From Sanghuangporus weigelae (taxonomy: Eukaryota > Basidiomycota > Agaricomycetes > Hymenochaetales > Hymenochaetaceae): DNA of 64,000 nt. The stretch is taken from NCBI GenBank assembly GCA_033182465.1, contig CP137327.1, positions 1,550,001 to 1,614,000 on the forward strand. The letters are read 5' to 3'. The notes beneath the pieces are model-generated. The model did not search any database. It worked only from the letters and a program-made list of their open reading frames with translations, and was not told the DNA's origin. Each line of letters begins with the position of its first letter. The first letter of the stretch is position 1. Positions 35,033-46,510 of the stretch are shown here, piece by piece. The position numbers and the translations under genes were made by a program.

Positions 35033-36116
35033 CAGCTAGTTGCAAAATTGTTGGCAATCATGTGATTTTACCACTTTTCTCGCCATAAGAGCCTCAAAAC
35101 ACAGATAAAATCATATCTCACCCAAATCTCAACAGTTTCACATCATCTAAGTTGCTAAATTCATCTTTTCAAAAGGGCTTTTGTTTAGGAAAAACGATCG
35201 AGAAAATAGAGCAAAAAAGGACCCCAAAATGGCAAAAATATTATTTTTTGCCTCTTCCTTGTATGTACATTTTTTTCTGTGATCCCTACTGGTCCAGCAC
35301 CTCCCCAAAGCTATCCAGAATGATAATATGATTATAAAATGAATTTACAGACTGAGTTTGAGTTGAATTGTGTACCAGAATGTGCTGCTTTGAGGCATGC
35401 CTGAATTACGCAAAACTTATCATTTCCCCCTAGCCTCCCAGGCTCCAGGAAAAAATCTTACAGGCCAGATTCATGCATGTAAATTCATTTTAGGTGTAAT
35501 ATACTAGGTTTGTGCACTAGCTAGAGCCCCAGCATCCACTGGTGAGCTGGGCTGAACAAGTGTTTCTAGTTGTATGCACTATTCTAGACAGCATCTCCCC
35601 AGCTCACCAGTGGATGCTGAGGACCTAGCTAGTGCACAAACCTAATCTATTACACCTAAAATGAATTTAAATGCATGAATCTGGCCTGTAAGAATTTTTC
35701 CTGGAGCCTGGGAGGCTAGGGGGAAATGATAAGTTTTGCGTGATTCAGGCATGCCTCAAAGCAGCACATTCTGGTACACAATTCAACTCAAACTCAGTCT
35801 GTAAATTCATTTTATAATCATATTATCATTCTGGATAGCTTTGGGGAGGTGCTGGACCAGCAGGGATTACAGAAAAAAATGCACATACAAGGAAGAGGCA
35901 AAAAACAATATTTTCACCATTTTGGGGTTATGTTTTGCTCTATTTTCTCGATTGTTTTTCCAAAACGAAAGCCCTTTCGAAAAGATGAATTTGGCAACTT
36001 AGATGATGTGAAACCGTTGAGATTTGGGTAAGATATGATTTTATCTGTGTTTTGAGGCTCTCATGGCGAGAAAAGTGGTGAAATCACGTGATTGCCAACA
36101 ATTTTGCAACTAGCTG
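35033..36116. mobile_element. 1,084-bp fold-back DNA element, copy 2
   Basis: Same structure and length as 29952-31035, with TA at 35031-35032 and 36117-36118. Left arm 35033 to about 35551, right arm from about 35597 to 36116. The two copies differ mainly by C/T and G/A. The left arm carries more T and A than the right one. Confidence 0.88.
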
Positions 36117-36118
36117 TA

Positions 36119-36485
36119 AGTAAAATGATGAACTTTATTCTTTCTGCTTGAAATTAGCCTTTCTGGAACTAACCTGAGTAAGCTGATGATAAAATATTTC
36201 ATAAATCACATCGGAAATTAGCTATTTGTAACTGTAAGAACTTGACAGTGATTGGAAGTATGATATAATCGTGACTAATTTTGAGACAAAATGCCCAAAT
36301 ATGGTATCTGATGGACAAATTTTACAAAAATAGCACATTAAAATGCATAAATTAGCCCAAAATGCAATGCATTATGCAATACGAAATTTTTGCATAATTT
36401 CTCTTCTCCCAAGTCGGGAGAAGCCCAAACCCAATGCATTATAAGATTTTTGCATTATGACTCAATGCACTATGACAATTTCAAC
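36119..36485. other. AT-rich sequence, nothing recognised
   Basis: Repeated ATGCATTA-like words (AATGCAATGCATTATGCAAT) occur around 36360-36470. No gene or known element. Confidence 0.4.
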
Positions 36486-36489
36486 TGTA

Positions 36490-36598
36490 TAGTCCTCAGG
36501 AAGAGCATAAATCAGACATGCACAAGTAAGCTCATTCTCAAACTTCTCAAGCTTGAGGGTGAGGTAGAATGAGTACTTCTAATCTTGTATAATGTCAG
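36490..36598 (-). pseudogene. Copia family B gag fragment, antisense (left of gypsy insertion)
   Basis: Reverse complement of 53450-53560 of family B (the LKLEEFENEL and LP EDYA region). Together with 45187-45357 it is one gag fragment split by the gypsy element, whose GTCAG target duplication lies at 36594-36598 and 45187-45191. Confidence 0.8.
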
Positions 36599-37051
36599 TG
36601 TTAGGACTCGAACATTTTCCTTTTCTTTTATTATGTCATCATTCATTTTAATATTCTTCTTTTACATTACTCATCCATTTTTACTAATCCTGTTCGCTCC
36701 GTCATGGCTTATTCATCTTTACTCATTCACCATAACTAAATCTGTTCCTTCCGACTAAGACACTCACTAATCACTCCACTCGTTCATCATGTGATTCCTT
36801 AATAGAGTAGACCTTTCCCATGTCCAAAGTGTATATAAGTAGCTAGATTGACTCCTTCGTTTCTTTGTCTTTCTATTCTACTTACCTTCACTATGACATA
36901 GGTATCTACTCTTGTACTCTAGTATTATTGAATTCTACTTACCTTCACTACAATATAGCTTGCGTCTAGCTCGGCAACTTGTGTTTAGCCTGTTGTTTGT
37001 TGTTGTATTGGCCGCCTCGAGATCAACGTCTGTTAGTCTCGTCGCCTAACA
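36599..37051 (+). repeat. 5' LTR of gypsy copy 1
   Basis: Starts TGTTAGGACTCG and ends GCCTAACA. A TATA-like GTATATAAGTAG at about 36829 probably drives transcription. It differs from the 3' LTR at about 16 of 453 positions by eye, mostly transitions at CpG. Confidence 0.95.
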
Positions 37052-38031
37052 TAATAGAAAGACCTACCCTCTAGCCAGTGGAAACACTTGCTATCGTTGC
37101 TCCACGCAAGGAGTTACATTGATGATCATTGTATCGCACCCATCCTGGATTCATCCAAGCAACCCTTATCTAGCCCGTCGGTGTTTAACGCTGACGTGTT
37201 TTGATAATTTTAATAAACAACAATCACCCTGGCCCCCATTCGTTATCAGACTCGTTACCAACCCCACGAACGTCGACATGCACGGACCAAGCACTTCATC
37301 ACTCCCTTTTACAACGTAGAAAACCATCCTGATTTTGACCCTAATAACATCAGCTCTGCTCTGAGTAAGCAAGGCAAACAAGTACTGACTCACATCAACA
37401 GACCATTACCAAGGATGCTCAAATGTCAACATCATCAAGAGCCGGCAGTCAAGGTCGAAGAAGTCAAGGTTAAGATCGAAGAAGATTAGTCAATGTGGTG
37501 CTACGAATTAGCATCTGGTGGGGCAATCAGCTGAGGTATACGTGGGTAACTCGAAGGGTTCAATCATCAACGAGTATCTTGTTTGTCATCCACTTGGAAG
37601 TCTTTCGTTTAGTTATCAACTTCCAAGACGAGCCAAACATCCAAGGTCGGGCCCGTTCAAACACGCTGATCCCCATCCCACCCCCTCGCTATCAAGGTGG
37701 ATCTAACTGACGAGCAACAACTCACCCTTCTACAAGTCTGTTGGAGTGCATTAGGACATTGTTACCAAGGGAAGCTACACAACACTCTCTTTGACCTCGA
37801 GTGGGACGACACATGAAAGTTTTGAAAGTCGCAGGATTCGCAAGGCATTTGGTTTCCTTGGACACCAAACCCAGGAGCAAACACTGAGTTATTTGCGCAA
37901 CAACAACCCGCACGCTCAACAACGATAGAAGCATTGACATCGAGGATACCTCCACTCATTGCTCCTAAACTCAAAGTCGTTACGCCAACACCCCCTCTTC
38001 AACCGACAACATCGTTCACAGTACTAAGAGA

Positions 38032-39870
38032 CCCGGTGAAACTCCTGTGGGCGTTCTGATACTGGACAGGGAATATAAAGTTCGAGGGGCTGCCCTAGAA
38101 TACCCTTGAGTAGTTAGCAGAGAGATACACCTAGACCAAAGGCAAGTGGAAATGAAGGGATAATGGAATATACGAGAGAAGGGTTGTATGAGGGCTGAGG
38201 AACGCGTGGGAAGCGCTCGAGGAAGGATTCCGAGGATGGGCTTCTCCCGAGATTGATGGTGGCGGTGCAAAGGCTAAATCGACTCTCCGGCTCAACTGCG
38301 AGCTCTGGACTAAAGCCGACTTACACAAGGCACAAAAACTAATCTAACTAAGGCTACGCTAGTCGAACCACCAACTCGAACGTGACTAATCGACCGTGCT
38401 AACTCACTGGGAAGCGACGGCAGCTGATCTCACTCGGAGTCTAAAGTGTCGGAACGCAGCGTAACGATTCGAAACGCGATATGAAGGACGGGGACGGTAA
38501 CTGAGTGACCCTAACGTGATACAAGAGACGGAGGGACTTTACGGTGATGGAAAGGGATAATATGGTGTCCTTTTCCGACGACAGTGGAGAGGGGAAGGTG
38601 TTACGAGACCGAAAGCACGCGGTACGCTAAGTAACTGGGTTACGAGCGAAACCAGCGAAACCGATCGGAACACGCAATGAAGTTTCGATCCGGATGACAG
38701 AGACAGGATGGGTCCTTTATACGAACCAGGCGAACTATACGAACGTACGAACGGCTCTGCTGCGAAGAGAGGTCACCGATCGACTGTACAGAACACGAAA
38801 TATCGTATATTATGCTTTAGAGACGAGAGAGTTTTCTACGAACAAGAAGAACTCGAAGCTGGGGGACTAGAGACGGTCTGAGAACTCCCCCCCTCTCCAC
38901 TACGAGAGTCGTGCTAAATTTATACTAAGCGTCCAAACTGAGCCTCCCATTGGTCAGAAAACATAAGCTATAAGAAAAAGGGGAACGCATATCACTTATC
39001 CACCATGGAGAGGGGCGCATATGAATGGTTAAGGGACACATAAAACAGAAAGAAACAATACTAAGCATGGTCGGAACGAGAGCATAAAGAAATAAACGGG
39101 ACGCATATAGAAAGGTGAGATCATAAGCGAAGCCTTCGGAACCGGGTGTCTTTGAGCGGAACGAGTCGGAACTTGGGGAAAAGACTTGGAAAGACCTCGG
39201 CTAGCCTTACAGAGCAAATCTGCAACGTTTTGAATGGGAGAGGGACTGTGGACGATGCTGCAGGGTCAAATCTCTTTGTCAGAAGTACGGATCCGGGATC
39301 CGGAGACTTGTGATTGACGCGTGTAGGATCGTCGCGTGATTCTTCCGCCGTGTCTTATATGATGGCCGATCACGGAACGGTGCACGTGCCATTTAGACTA
39401 TGGCGTTCTTGCTAAGTCCCCTCGCTCCAGCGAAACCAGTCGGAACCGGGCGAAACCAGTCGGAACCAGGCGAAACCAGTCGGAACCGGGCGAAACCAGT
39501 CGGAACCGGGCGAAACCAGTCGGAACCGGGCGAAACCAGTCGGAACTGGGTGAAACCAGTCGGAACCGGGCGAAACCAGTCGGAACCGGGCGAAACCAGT
39601 CGGAATACCGCGGAACTGGTCGTAACGACTTCGTACGCTCCCAAGCTTTAGTCTTACTCTTCACCGGAACCACCAGTCATCAGCAGGAGTACAACACCCG
39701 AGCAGAAAGAAGAAGAAGAGATGTCGTTAAGCCCAGAGCAGATGAAGGATTTAGGTGTCGCAATTGCCCTCACACTCCAGACACAGGGAGTAGGAAGCGG
39801 AAGTGTGTCGAAATCATTGGAGAAGATCGGAACGGCCAAGCCATGAGAGTATGGCGGAGGAAAGGACTAT
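38032..39870 (+). other. Segment present in gypsy copy 1 but absent from copy 3
   Basis: Copy 3 (61199-63590) runs directly from the text matching 38031 to the text matching about 39890, joined by only about 50 bp of its own. Here 1.8 kb of more GC-rich DNA intervenes, with a 20-bp minisatellite and, near its right end, an ATG (39721) followed by MSLSPEQMKDLGVAIALTLQ, which looks like a genuine gag N-terminus. So either copy 3 has a deletion, or copy 1 is a recombinant carrying the leader of a related element. Confidence 0.6.
39431..39606. repeat. 20-bp minisatellite, about 9 units
   Basis: Unit CGAAACCAGTCGGAACCGGG repeated in perfect register with few point changes (one unit AACCAGG, one AACTGGG TGAAA). 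Related words (GCGAAACCAGCGAAACCGATCGG) occur near 38644. It lies within the leader-like part of gypsy copy 1. Confidence 0.95.
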
Positions 39871-40812
39871 CCCAACTTCAAATAGGAAATCCAGTTATAC
39901 ATCCAGTCGTATCCGTCGAAGTTCAGAACAGACAGCAACAAGATCATCTTCACCCTCTTGTACCTAAAGGATGGCAAGGCAGTGACATAGGCAGAGAGTT
40001 ACTTCGAGATAACGCCCAAAATCAACGGCAACCTACACATCACGGAGTCATGGGTGGATTTCCTAAAACACCTCGACTTGTCATTCACAGACCCCAGCCG
40101 TCATCACAAAGCTTTCCAAAAGATTGAAGAGCTGCACCAAGGCGATGATGATGCTGACAAGTTCTTCAACGAGTTCGACATCTATTGAACACACGCAGGC
40201 CTGACACTAGAGGCCCATGATAGCTGGTTGATCAGTCGTCTCAGAAAGGCCATAAACCCAAGGGTAGTCAAAGGCGTCATGCACACGGAAACGGAACCAA
40301 CAAAGTATGTAGACTGGAGGGCAAGGGCGATCAAGGTCAATCAAACGGAATGACAGATCAGGGATTTGTTTGCCGAATGTTGACGACGAAACCCAATTCA
40401 GACAACTCAAAGGACACTCCCTCTACCACAACCGCAATGTCTGATGCAGCAACAATTTGCATGACCTTACGTTCCAAACCCCCAACCCTTCAGCCAAGCA
40501 GATCGTCGAGATGCGACAGGAGTGACATACGGCGGAATGGGTCAACCTATGGATGTTGCCATGAACCAAGCGCAAGCTCGACGTGCATGCTACAAGTGTG
40601 GCCAAACTGGCCACTTCATCAGGGATTGCCTACGCAGTTGTGAGGCAATCAGGTCCATCATCGCTGCCTTCAAACCAGAAGACAGACTGGCGCTTCTCGA
40701 AGAGCTCGGCAACGCAAAGGAATCAGACTTTGACAACATCGACATGCGAGCAGTGCCAACTGAGCTGGAAGAGATGGTCAATGGTGAGGGTTTTCAGGAC
40801 GACCAGGTGTAA
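39721..40812 (+). pseudogene. Gypsy copy 1 gag (capsid and zinc knuckle), broken
   Basis: From ATG at 39721: capsid-type text (YIQSYP, LYLKDGKAVT, ESWVDFLKHLD, FNEFDIY, AHDSWL) and then the CCHC zinc knuckle CYKCGQTGHFIRDC near 40590-40630, and a stop after DDQV. The capsid part carries several stops. Comparison with copy 3 shows TAG for TGG (in AVT-AESYFE) and TGA for an Arg codon (FDIY-THAGL, LFAEC-RRNP). One TGA (40351-40353) is shared by both copies. Confidence 0.85.
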
Positions 40813-40859
40813 ATGTCAGAACAACTGGTTACACGGCTAAAGGACTCTTTTCGTCGCGT

Positions 40860-43800
40860 TTGTTAAAATATAATCGCCCCAATGTACACTATCTAGATGC
40901 AAGAATACGAGGCGGTTTTAACCTTCGAAAGATCCTATCCGACGTAAACCCAGAGGAGTCAGAAGACGACGAAGACTTTGATGTCTATGACGACTTGTTC
41001 AACAAACTAGCGAGTGCGCAAGAAGGCGACTTAAATGTGTTAAGAGTGGATGAGTGGATTCAAACTGCTATAAAAAATGAGGTTGTGACAGAAGAACCTT
41101 ACCATGAGAACGTTGTTGCCCAGGCGAACATTACTGAGGCGGTGTGGGATGTTGTTGGCAGACGCGCGGCTGAGGTATGGCACAAGGGCATAGAGGATGC
41201 AACAATGGGACAATTCGTGAGGCGAAGTGGTGGAAAAGAACTAGATGCTTTTGTCAGCATTGTACACCTAAAGGCAGTGAATGATGATGAGATTGACGTC
41301 TCAAACCCTCTTTTAGAGGAAGAAAATCTCATCGACGCTCATGCACTCATTGACTCGGGGTGTACAGGCTCCTGTATCAATGAAGGGTTTGTCAAGTGGT
41401 ATGGTTTCCCAACTCAGAAGTATATACGCCCAAGACCAGTCTTCAATGCTGACGGTACAAGCAACGAAGGCGGACTAATTACGGAATATGTGGTCGTACG
41501 TATGATTTTTGGGAAGCACGAAGAGGAGATTTGTCTAGCTGTGACGTCGCTGGCATCAAGCAACATCTTCCTTGGTCATGATTGGTTACAGAGACATAAT
41601 CCCGAGATTGACTGGAAGATTGGCAAGATCAACTTCACTCGCTGCCCTGACAAATGTGAGTCCTCGTTATTGAAAGAAGAGGTGGATGACGGGTACATGA
41701 GGAATGTGAGGATAGAGGAAGCGGTGAAGTGGCCACCTTACCTAGAGGAGTATGCGGACGTCTTTAGCAAGGAATTATTTGAGCAGTTACCAGCTCATCG
41801 GACGTGGGACCACGCTATAGACCTGAAACCGGATTTCAAGCCAAGTGATTGCAAGGTGTATCCATTGTCGCCAAAGGAACAAGAAGCGATGAAGGCGTTC
41901 ATTGAAGAGAACCTTGCGTTGGGACGAATCAGGCAATCTAAATCTCTGATGGCGTCACCATTCTTCTTTATCAAGAAGGAAGACAGGAGCTTGCAAGCGA
42001 TCCAAGATTATCGAAAGCTCAATGAGGGAACGATCAAGAACAAGTACCCCTTACCCTTGATCAACGAGCTCATCGATAAGGTCAAAGACGCTAAGTACAT
42101 TACCAAGCTCGACATCCACTGGGGATACTACAACATCCGGATCCGCGAAGGCGACGAGTGGAAAGCGGCGTTTAGGACAAACCTGGGACTATTCGAACCA
42201 ACGGTAATGTTCTTTGGACTATGTAATGCACCAGCAATGTTCTAAGGATTCATGAACAACATCTTTCGAGAGATAATCTATGAAGGCGTCGTTATTATTT
42301 ACCTTGACGACATACTCATCTTCTTGGACACATTGAAAGAGCATTGCGAGCACACTAGACGAGTCTTTGAGATCCTCCGACAGAACAAACTTTTCCTGAA
42401 ACCACAAAAATGTGAGTTCGAGGTTAGTACAGTCAAATATCTCGGACATATCATCAGCAACGGCGAAGTACGTATGGACCCGAAGAAGACGGTAGCAGTA
42501 CAAGAGTGGCCAGTCCCTAAGAACGTTCACAAATTACAGCAGTTCCTCAGTCTAGGCAACTGGTTACGCCATTTTGTCATGGACTATAGCTCGGTCATCA
42601 AACTACTAACGTCGCTAACAGGCAAGGTGGAATGGAAGTGGGGAGAGGAGGAGCAACGAGCGTTCGAGGAGTTGAAGGATCGACTGAGCAGTCCCTCGGT
42701 GTTGGCCATTCCGAACAATGATGATCCCTTCCGCATCGAAGCTGATGCATCAGACTATGCAACAGGCAGTGTACTTCTTCAGAAACAAGATGGCAAATGG
42801 AAGGTTATCGCATATCGATCGTCAACATTTTTGGATGCTGAACGAAATTATGAGATCTACGACAAGGAGATGCTCGCCATCGTTCAAGCGCTCAAGGAGT
42901 GGCAACAATACCTTCAGGGAGCCAATGCACCATTCGAAGTCTGGACCGACCACGCAAACCTGACATACTTCAGGTCTCCTCAGAAGCTGAATTGTCAACA
43001 AGCACGTTAGAGGCTCGACCTTGCTGAATTCGACTTTTTGTTAGTACACAAACCCGGAAAGACGTTAGGAAAAGCCGATCTTCTATCACGTCGCGCAGAC
43101 TACAACAAAGGTGAACATGACAACGAGAGTGTGACATTCATCAAGGAAGAATGGCTGGTCAGGGGCACAGTGGAAACTTTGAGGGACACGCTTATGGTAG
43201 CGATCAAGAAAGCACAGGAGGCGATAGACGAGAAGGACAAGCTGTCAAACCTGGAGTTCAAGGAGGGCCTGTGGAAGAAGGAAGCAACAGCTAGGCTGTC
43301 AACAGCAACGACGAAGAAATTCTGGAACATTTTCATACTGATAAGCATTAGAGAGGTGGTGATGAGGGAATGCCATGACTTGACATTGGCTGGACACCCA
43401 GGAGCGAACAAGATGGTGGTGATGGTAAGCCAAAGCTTCTGGTGGCCCAACATCTACGTCGATGTTAGGAATTACGTATGCGGATGTGATTGTTGTCAGC
43501 AGACAAAAACTCTCAGAGTAACGAGAGCAAAGGTTTTGCACCCTAACGAGGTGCCAGAGGCTCTGGCACCATGGCAGATTGTCACAGTCGACCTGATCGG
43601 AGAGCTACCGGAGTCAAACGGGTTCAACGCCATATGCGTGGTAGTCAATCATTTTAGCAAACAGATCCATGCTATCCCAACGACGAAGCTAACAGCGGAG
43701 GGCATGGCGAGGATCTATCGAGATCACGTCTTTTGTTTACATGGACTACCTCAAAAGATCATCCATGACCGAGGCATACAGTTTGATGCGAAGATGATGA

Positions 43801-44786
43801 AGGAGCTGTATAAACTCCTCCACATCGAAGGCAACCTCTCAACAGCGTATCATCCTCAGACAGATGGACAGACTGAGCGTGTCAATCAGGAACTCGAACA
43901 ATTTCTACACTTGTATGTCAACCATCAACAGACAGATTGGGCAGACTGGCTAGCACTAGCAGAGTTTGCATACAACAATCGCAAGCACTCAGTGGCGAAG
44001 TTGTCCCCTTTCTTCGTCAATACGGGAGTCCATCCGATGGAGTTCACAAATGTTGGAACATCTTCAGCAAATCTGTCGGCAGAAGAATTCGCTAAACATG
44101 TTAAGGACGTACACAAACTCGCTCAAACAAACCTGGTCAAGGCCAATGACGACATGAAACGCTTCTACGATTGTCACACAGGCAAGGTGGTGGAATACGA
44201 GGCGGGCAATAAGGTTTTCCTCAACGGACAAAATATAAAGACAATACGTCCAACGAAGAAGATAGATGATAAATGGTTCGGTCCTTTCGAAGTCATCAAA
44301 AAGGTGGGTGCGAGCGCATATAGACTCAAACTACCTCGCACATGAAGACAAGTACACCCCGTCTTCAATGAAGTCTTACTCAAACCAGCCGTCGAACCGT
44401 CATTTGAGTCTCAAAGGAAACCTCCGCTGCCACCACCCGTTATTGTCGAAGACAAAGAAGAATATGAGGTAGAAGAAATACTCGACTCGCGTCTGCACAG
44501 AGGAAAGCTTCAATTCCTCGTCAAGTGGGTTAAATATGATGAAGCAACATGGCAACCTGAATCGGACGTTGGAGATAACGCTAAGGAAGTGGTCGAAGAA
44601 TTTTATCAAAAGCATCCCAGTGCTCCAAGGAAGTTGTCAATACCTCGTCAAAGTCTTCGTGCGATGTATAAGTTCACGACCTCGGAAGGATACTGCGGTT
44701 GGTCGGGACGCTCAACCTTAAAGGGGGGGGTGATGTTAGGACTCGAACATTTTCCTTTTCTTTTATTATGTCATCATTCATTTTAA
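40860..44786 (+). pseudogene. Gypsy copy 1 pol (protease, RT, RNase H, integrase, chromodomain), broken
   Basis: One continuous frame of about 1,300 codons interrupted by only three stops: TAA at about 42243, TAG at about 43008 and TGA at about 44343. Domains in order: protease [10 protein letters not shown] (about 41340), RT with [10 protein letters not shown] and IIYLDDILIF (about 42290), RNase H RIEADASD (about 42735), integrase HHCC (HDLTLAGHPGANK...CDCCQQ), its DDE residues in VTVDLIGE, IHDRGIQFD and TERVNQELEQF, and a C-terminal chromodomain (YEVEEILDSRLHRGKLQFLVKW..., about 44470-44590), which in chromoviruses directs integration to marked chromatin. The frame ends inside the 3' LTR. 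Two stops replace TGG codons preserved in copy 2. Confidence 0.92.
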
Positions 44787-45186
44787 TATTCTTCTTTTAC
44801 ATTACTCATCCATTTTTACTAATCCTGTTCACTCTGTCATGGCTTATTCATCTTTACTCATGCATCATGACTAAATCTGTTCCTTCCAACTAAGACGCTC
44901 ACTAATCACTCCACTTGTTCATCATGTGATTCCTTAATAGAGTAGACCTTTCCCATGTCCAAAGTGTATATAAGTAGCTAGATTGACTCCTTCGTTTCTT
45001 TGTCTTTCTATTTTACTTACCTTCACTACGACATAGGTATCTACTCTTGTACTCTAGTATTATTGAATTCTACTTACCTTCACTACAACATAGCTTGCGT
45101 CTAGCTCGGCAACTTGCGTTTAGCCTGTTATTTGTTGTTGTATTGGCCGCCTCGAGATCAACGTCTGTTAGTCTTGCCACCTAACA
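44734..45186 (+). repeat. 3' LTR of gypsy copy 1
   Basis: Same length as the 5' LTR, preceded by the polypurine tract AAGGGGGGGG and followed by the GTCAG target duplication. Its first 50 bp also carry the last codons of pol. Confidence 0.95.
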
Positions 45187-45357
45187 GTCAGCTCATTCCT
45201 ACTCACCAGATTGGTGAGGGACTCATTCTCCTTCTTGGTGATATTAAAGAACTCATTATAGGTATTAAAGCATGCAGCTGGGTTGTCCTGTCCAATAATC
45301 TTCTGAAACTTAGTTCATATCTTGACTGGATCATCTATATTATTCTGTACCATAATC
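45187..45357 (-). pseudogene. Copia family B gag fragment, antisense (right of gypsy insertion)
   Basis: Reverse complement of about 53270-53445 of family B (the NITKKEDESLTNLV region). It continues the fragment at 36490-36598. Confidence 0.8.
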
Positions 45358-45630
45358 TGTTAGAAGTGTGATCCCTGATACTCTTACTATTTTGTAGTTT
45401 ATTGTTCTATTTATTTATTTTAATATTCTTCCTTATGTCCGCTTTCTTGATCATGTAATGATTATGTAATCTTCTGTAAAAGCGGCACAGTCTATTGGTG
45501 AGTGCTCTGCGTCAAGTGTACTTAACACTGGACTCAGGTATGTAGTTAAACTGTTAATGTATATCAAGTGTACTCACCACTGGACTCAGTGGTCCCTTGC
45601 TGGATTTGTGTGTGATAATAGTCCTTGCTG
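45358..45630 (+). repeat. Family B LTR, 3' end altered
   Basis: Starts TGTTAGAAGTGTGATCC and matches the solo LTR at 53589-53840 up to GGATTTGTGTG. The normal ...TTCAACA end is missing, replaced by a 28-bp tandem duplication (GTCCTTGCTGGATTTGTGTG and following) at 45590-45655. Confidence 0.8.
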
Positions 45631-45659
45631 GATTTGTGTGTGATAATAGTCCTTGCTGA

Positions 45660-46311
45660 GCTTCTACTCAGGGAGAGGAGTGATAATAGTGCTACAGTTG
45701 CTCATGCTGAAGCGCTCTAGTACATCAATAATGTACTGTCTCTGAGACAGGCTAATAGAGTGCTTGGAGCAGTCTCTCTTAATGTGCACTCCTAGTAGGA
45801 ATAAGGTTGGGCCTAACTTATGCAGTTTGAAGTGCTTGGCCAGTTCATCTCTGACAGACTCATCTGCTACTTAGACTTGGCAGCAATAGTCATGTCATCA
45901 ACATAGACTGGAATGATGATATGCACTTCATCTCTGCTGTACACCCAAATGCTGTAATCACAGTGTACTAACTTGAAGTCCATGCTCTTCATCACTGGAT
46001 CAAGTTTCTTGTGTCATTAATGACTAGCCTATTTAAGACTATAGATAGACTTGATCAGCTTGAGAATAAATCCAGGGTAAAGTAGTTCTCAAATCCTTCA
46101 GGCTGGGTCATGTAAACATCATGCTCCATCTCACCATTGAGGAAAGCAGTAGAGATGTCAACACTGTACAGCTCAAGGTCTTCAAATGCAGCCAATGCAA
46201 GGATGACTCTAAATGCAGCTCATTTGGCTGTAGGAGCAAATACCTGAGAGAACTCAAGTCCTAGTTGCTGTGAGAAGTCCTTGGCCACTAGCCTTGCCTT
46301 ATACCTGTCTA
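45660..46311 (-). pseudogene. Copia family B reverse transcriptase fragment, antisense
   Basis: Reverse-strand text matches 56440-57095: the region around YVDDMTIAAKSKQQ, LPEHKLS, and upstream MTQPEGF and TAFLNGEM. It has stops and small deletions. It ends where the family-B LTR at 46312 was inserted. Confidence 0.82.
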
Positions 46312-46510
46312 TGTTAGAAGTGTAATTCCTGACACTCTTACTATTTTGTAGTTTATTGTTCTGTTTATATTCTTTGTTATGTCCGCTTTCTTGATCATGT
46401 GATGCTTATATAATCTACAGTAAAAGCGGCACAGTCCATCCATTGGTGAGTACTCTACATCAAGTGTACTCACCACTAGACTCAGATATGTAATTAGACT
46501 GTTAATATAC
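46312..46510 (+). repeat. 5' LTR of the family B element, left piece
   Basis: LTR start TGTTAGAAGTG; it is interrupted at 46510 by copia A and resumes at 51774. TATAC (46506-46510) is the left target duplication. Confidence 0.9.

Larger units (their letters stand above)
36599..45186 (+). mobile_element. Full-length Ty3/gypsy chromovirus, copy 1
   Basis: A complete 8.6-kb LTR retrotransposon: two 453-bp LTRs (36599-37051, 44734-45186), gag with zinc knuckle, pol in the order protease, reverse transcriptase, RNase H, integrase, chromodomain (the gypsy order), a polypurine tract at 44721-44730, and a 5-bp target duplication GTCAG. It is inserted in an antisense copia-B gag fragment. Gag and pol are broken by nonsense codons. 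No classical TGG-start primer site follows the 5' LTR; the sequence there (TAATAGAAAGACC) is also found in copy 3. Confidence 0.95.

Noticed and set aside
39431-39606. Regular 20-bp repeats as a possible CRISPR array
   Set aside because: The units are directly adjacent with no spacers, and the genome is fungal. It is a minisatellite.
38644-39640. Long antisense frames in the minisatellite (FRPVPTGF and FARFRLVSPGSDW repeats)
   Set aside because: They are trivial translations of a 20-bp tandem repeat in several frames.
41099-43541. Minus-strand frames in gypsy copy 1
   Set aside because: Antisense shadows of the pol frame.
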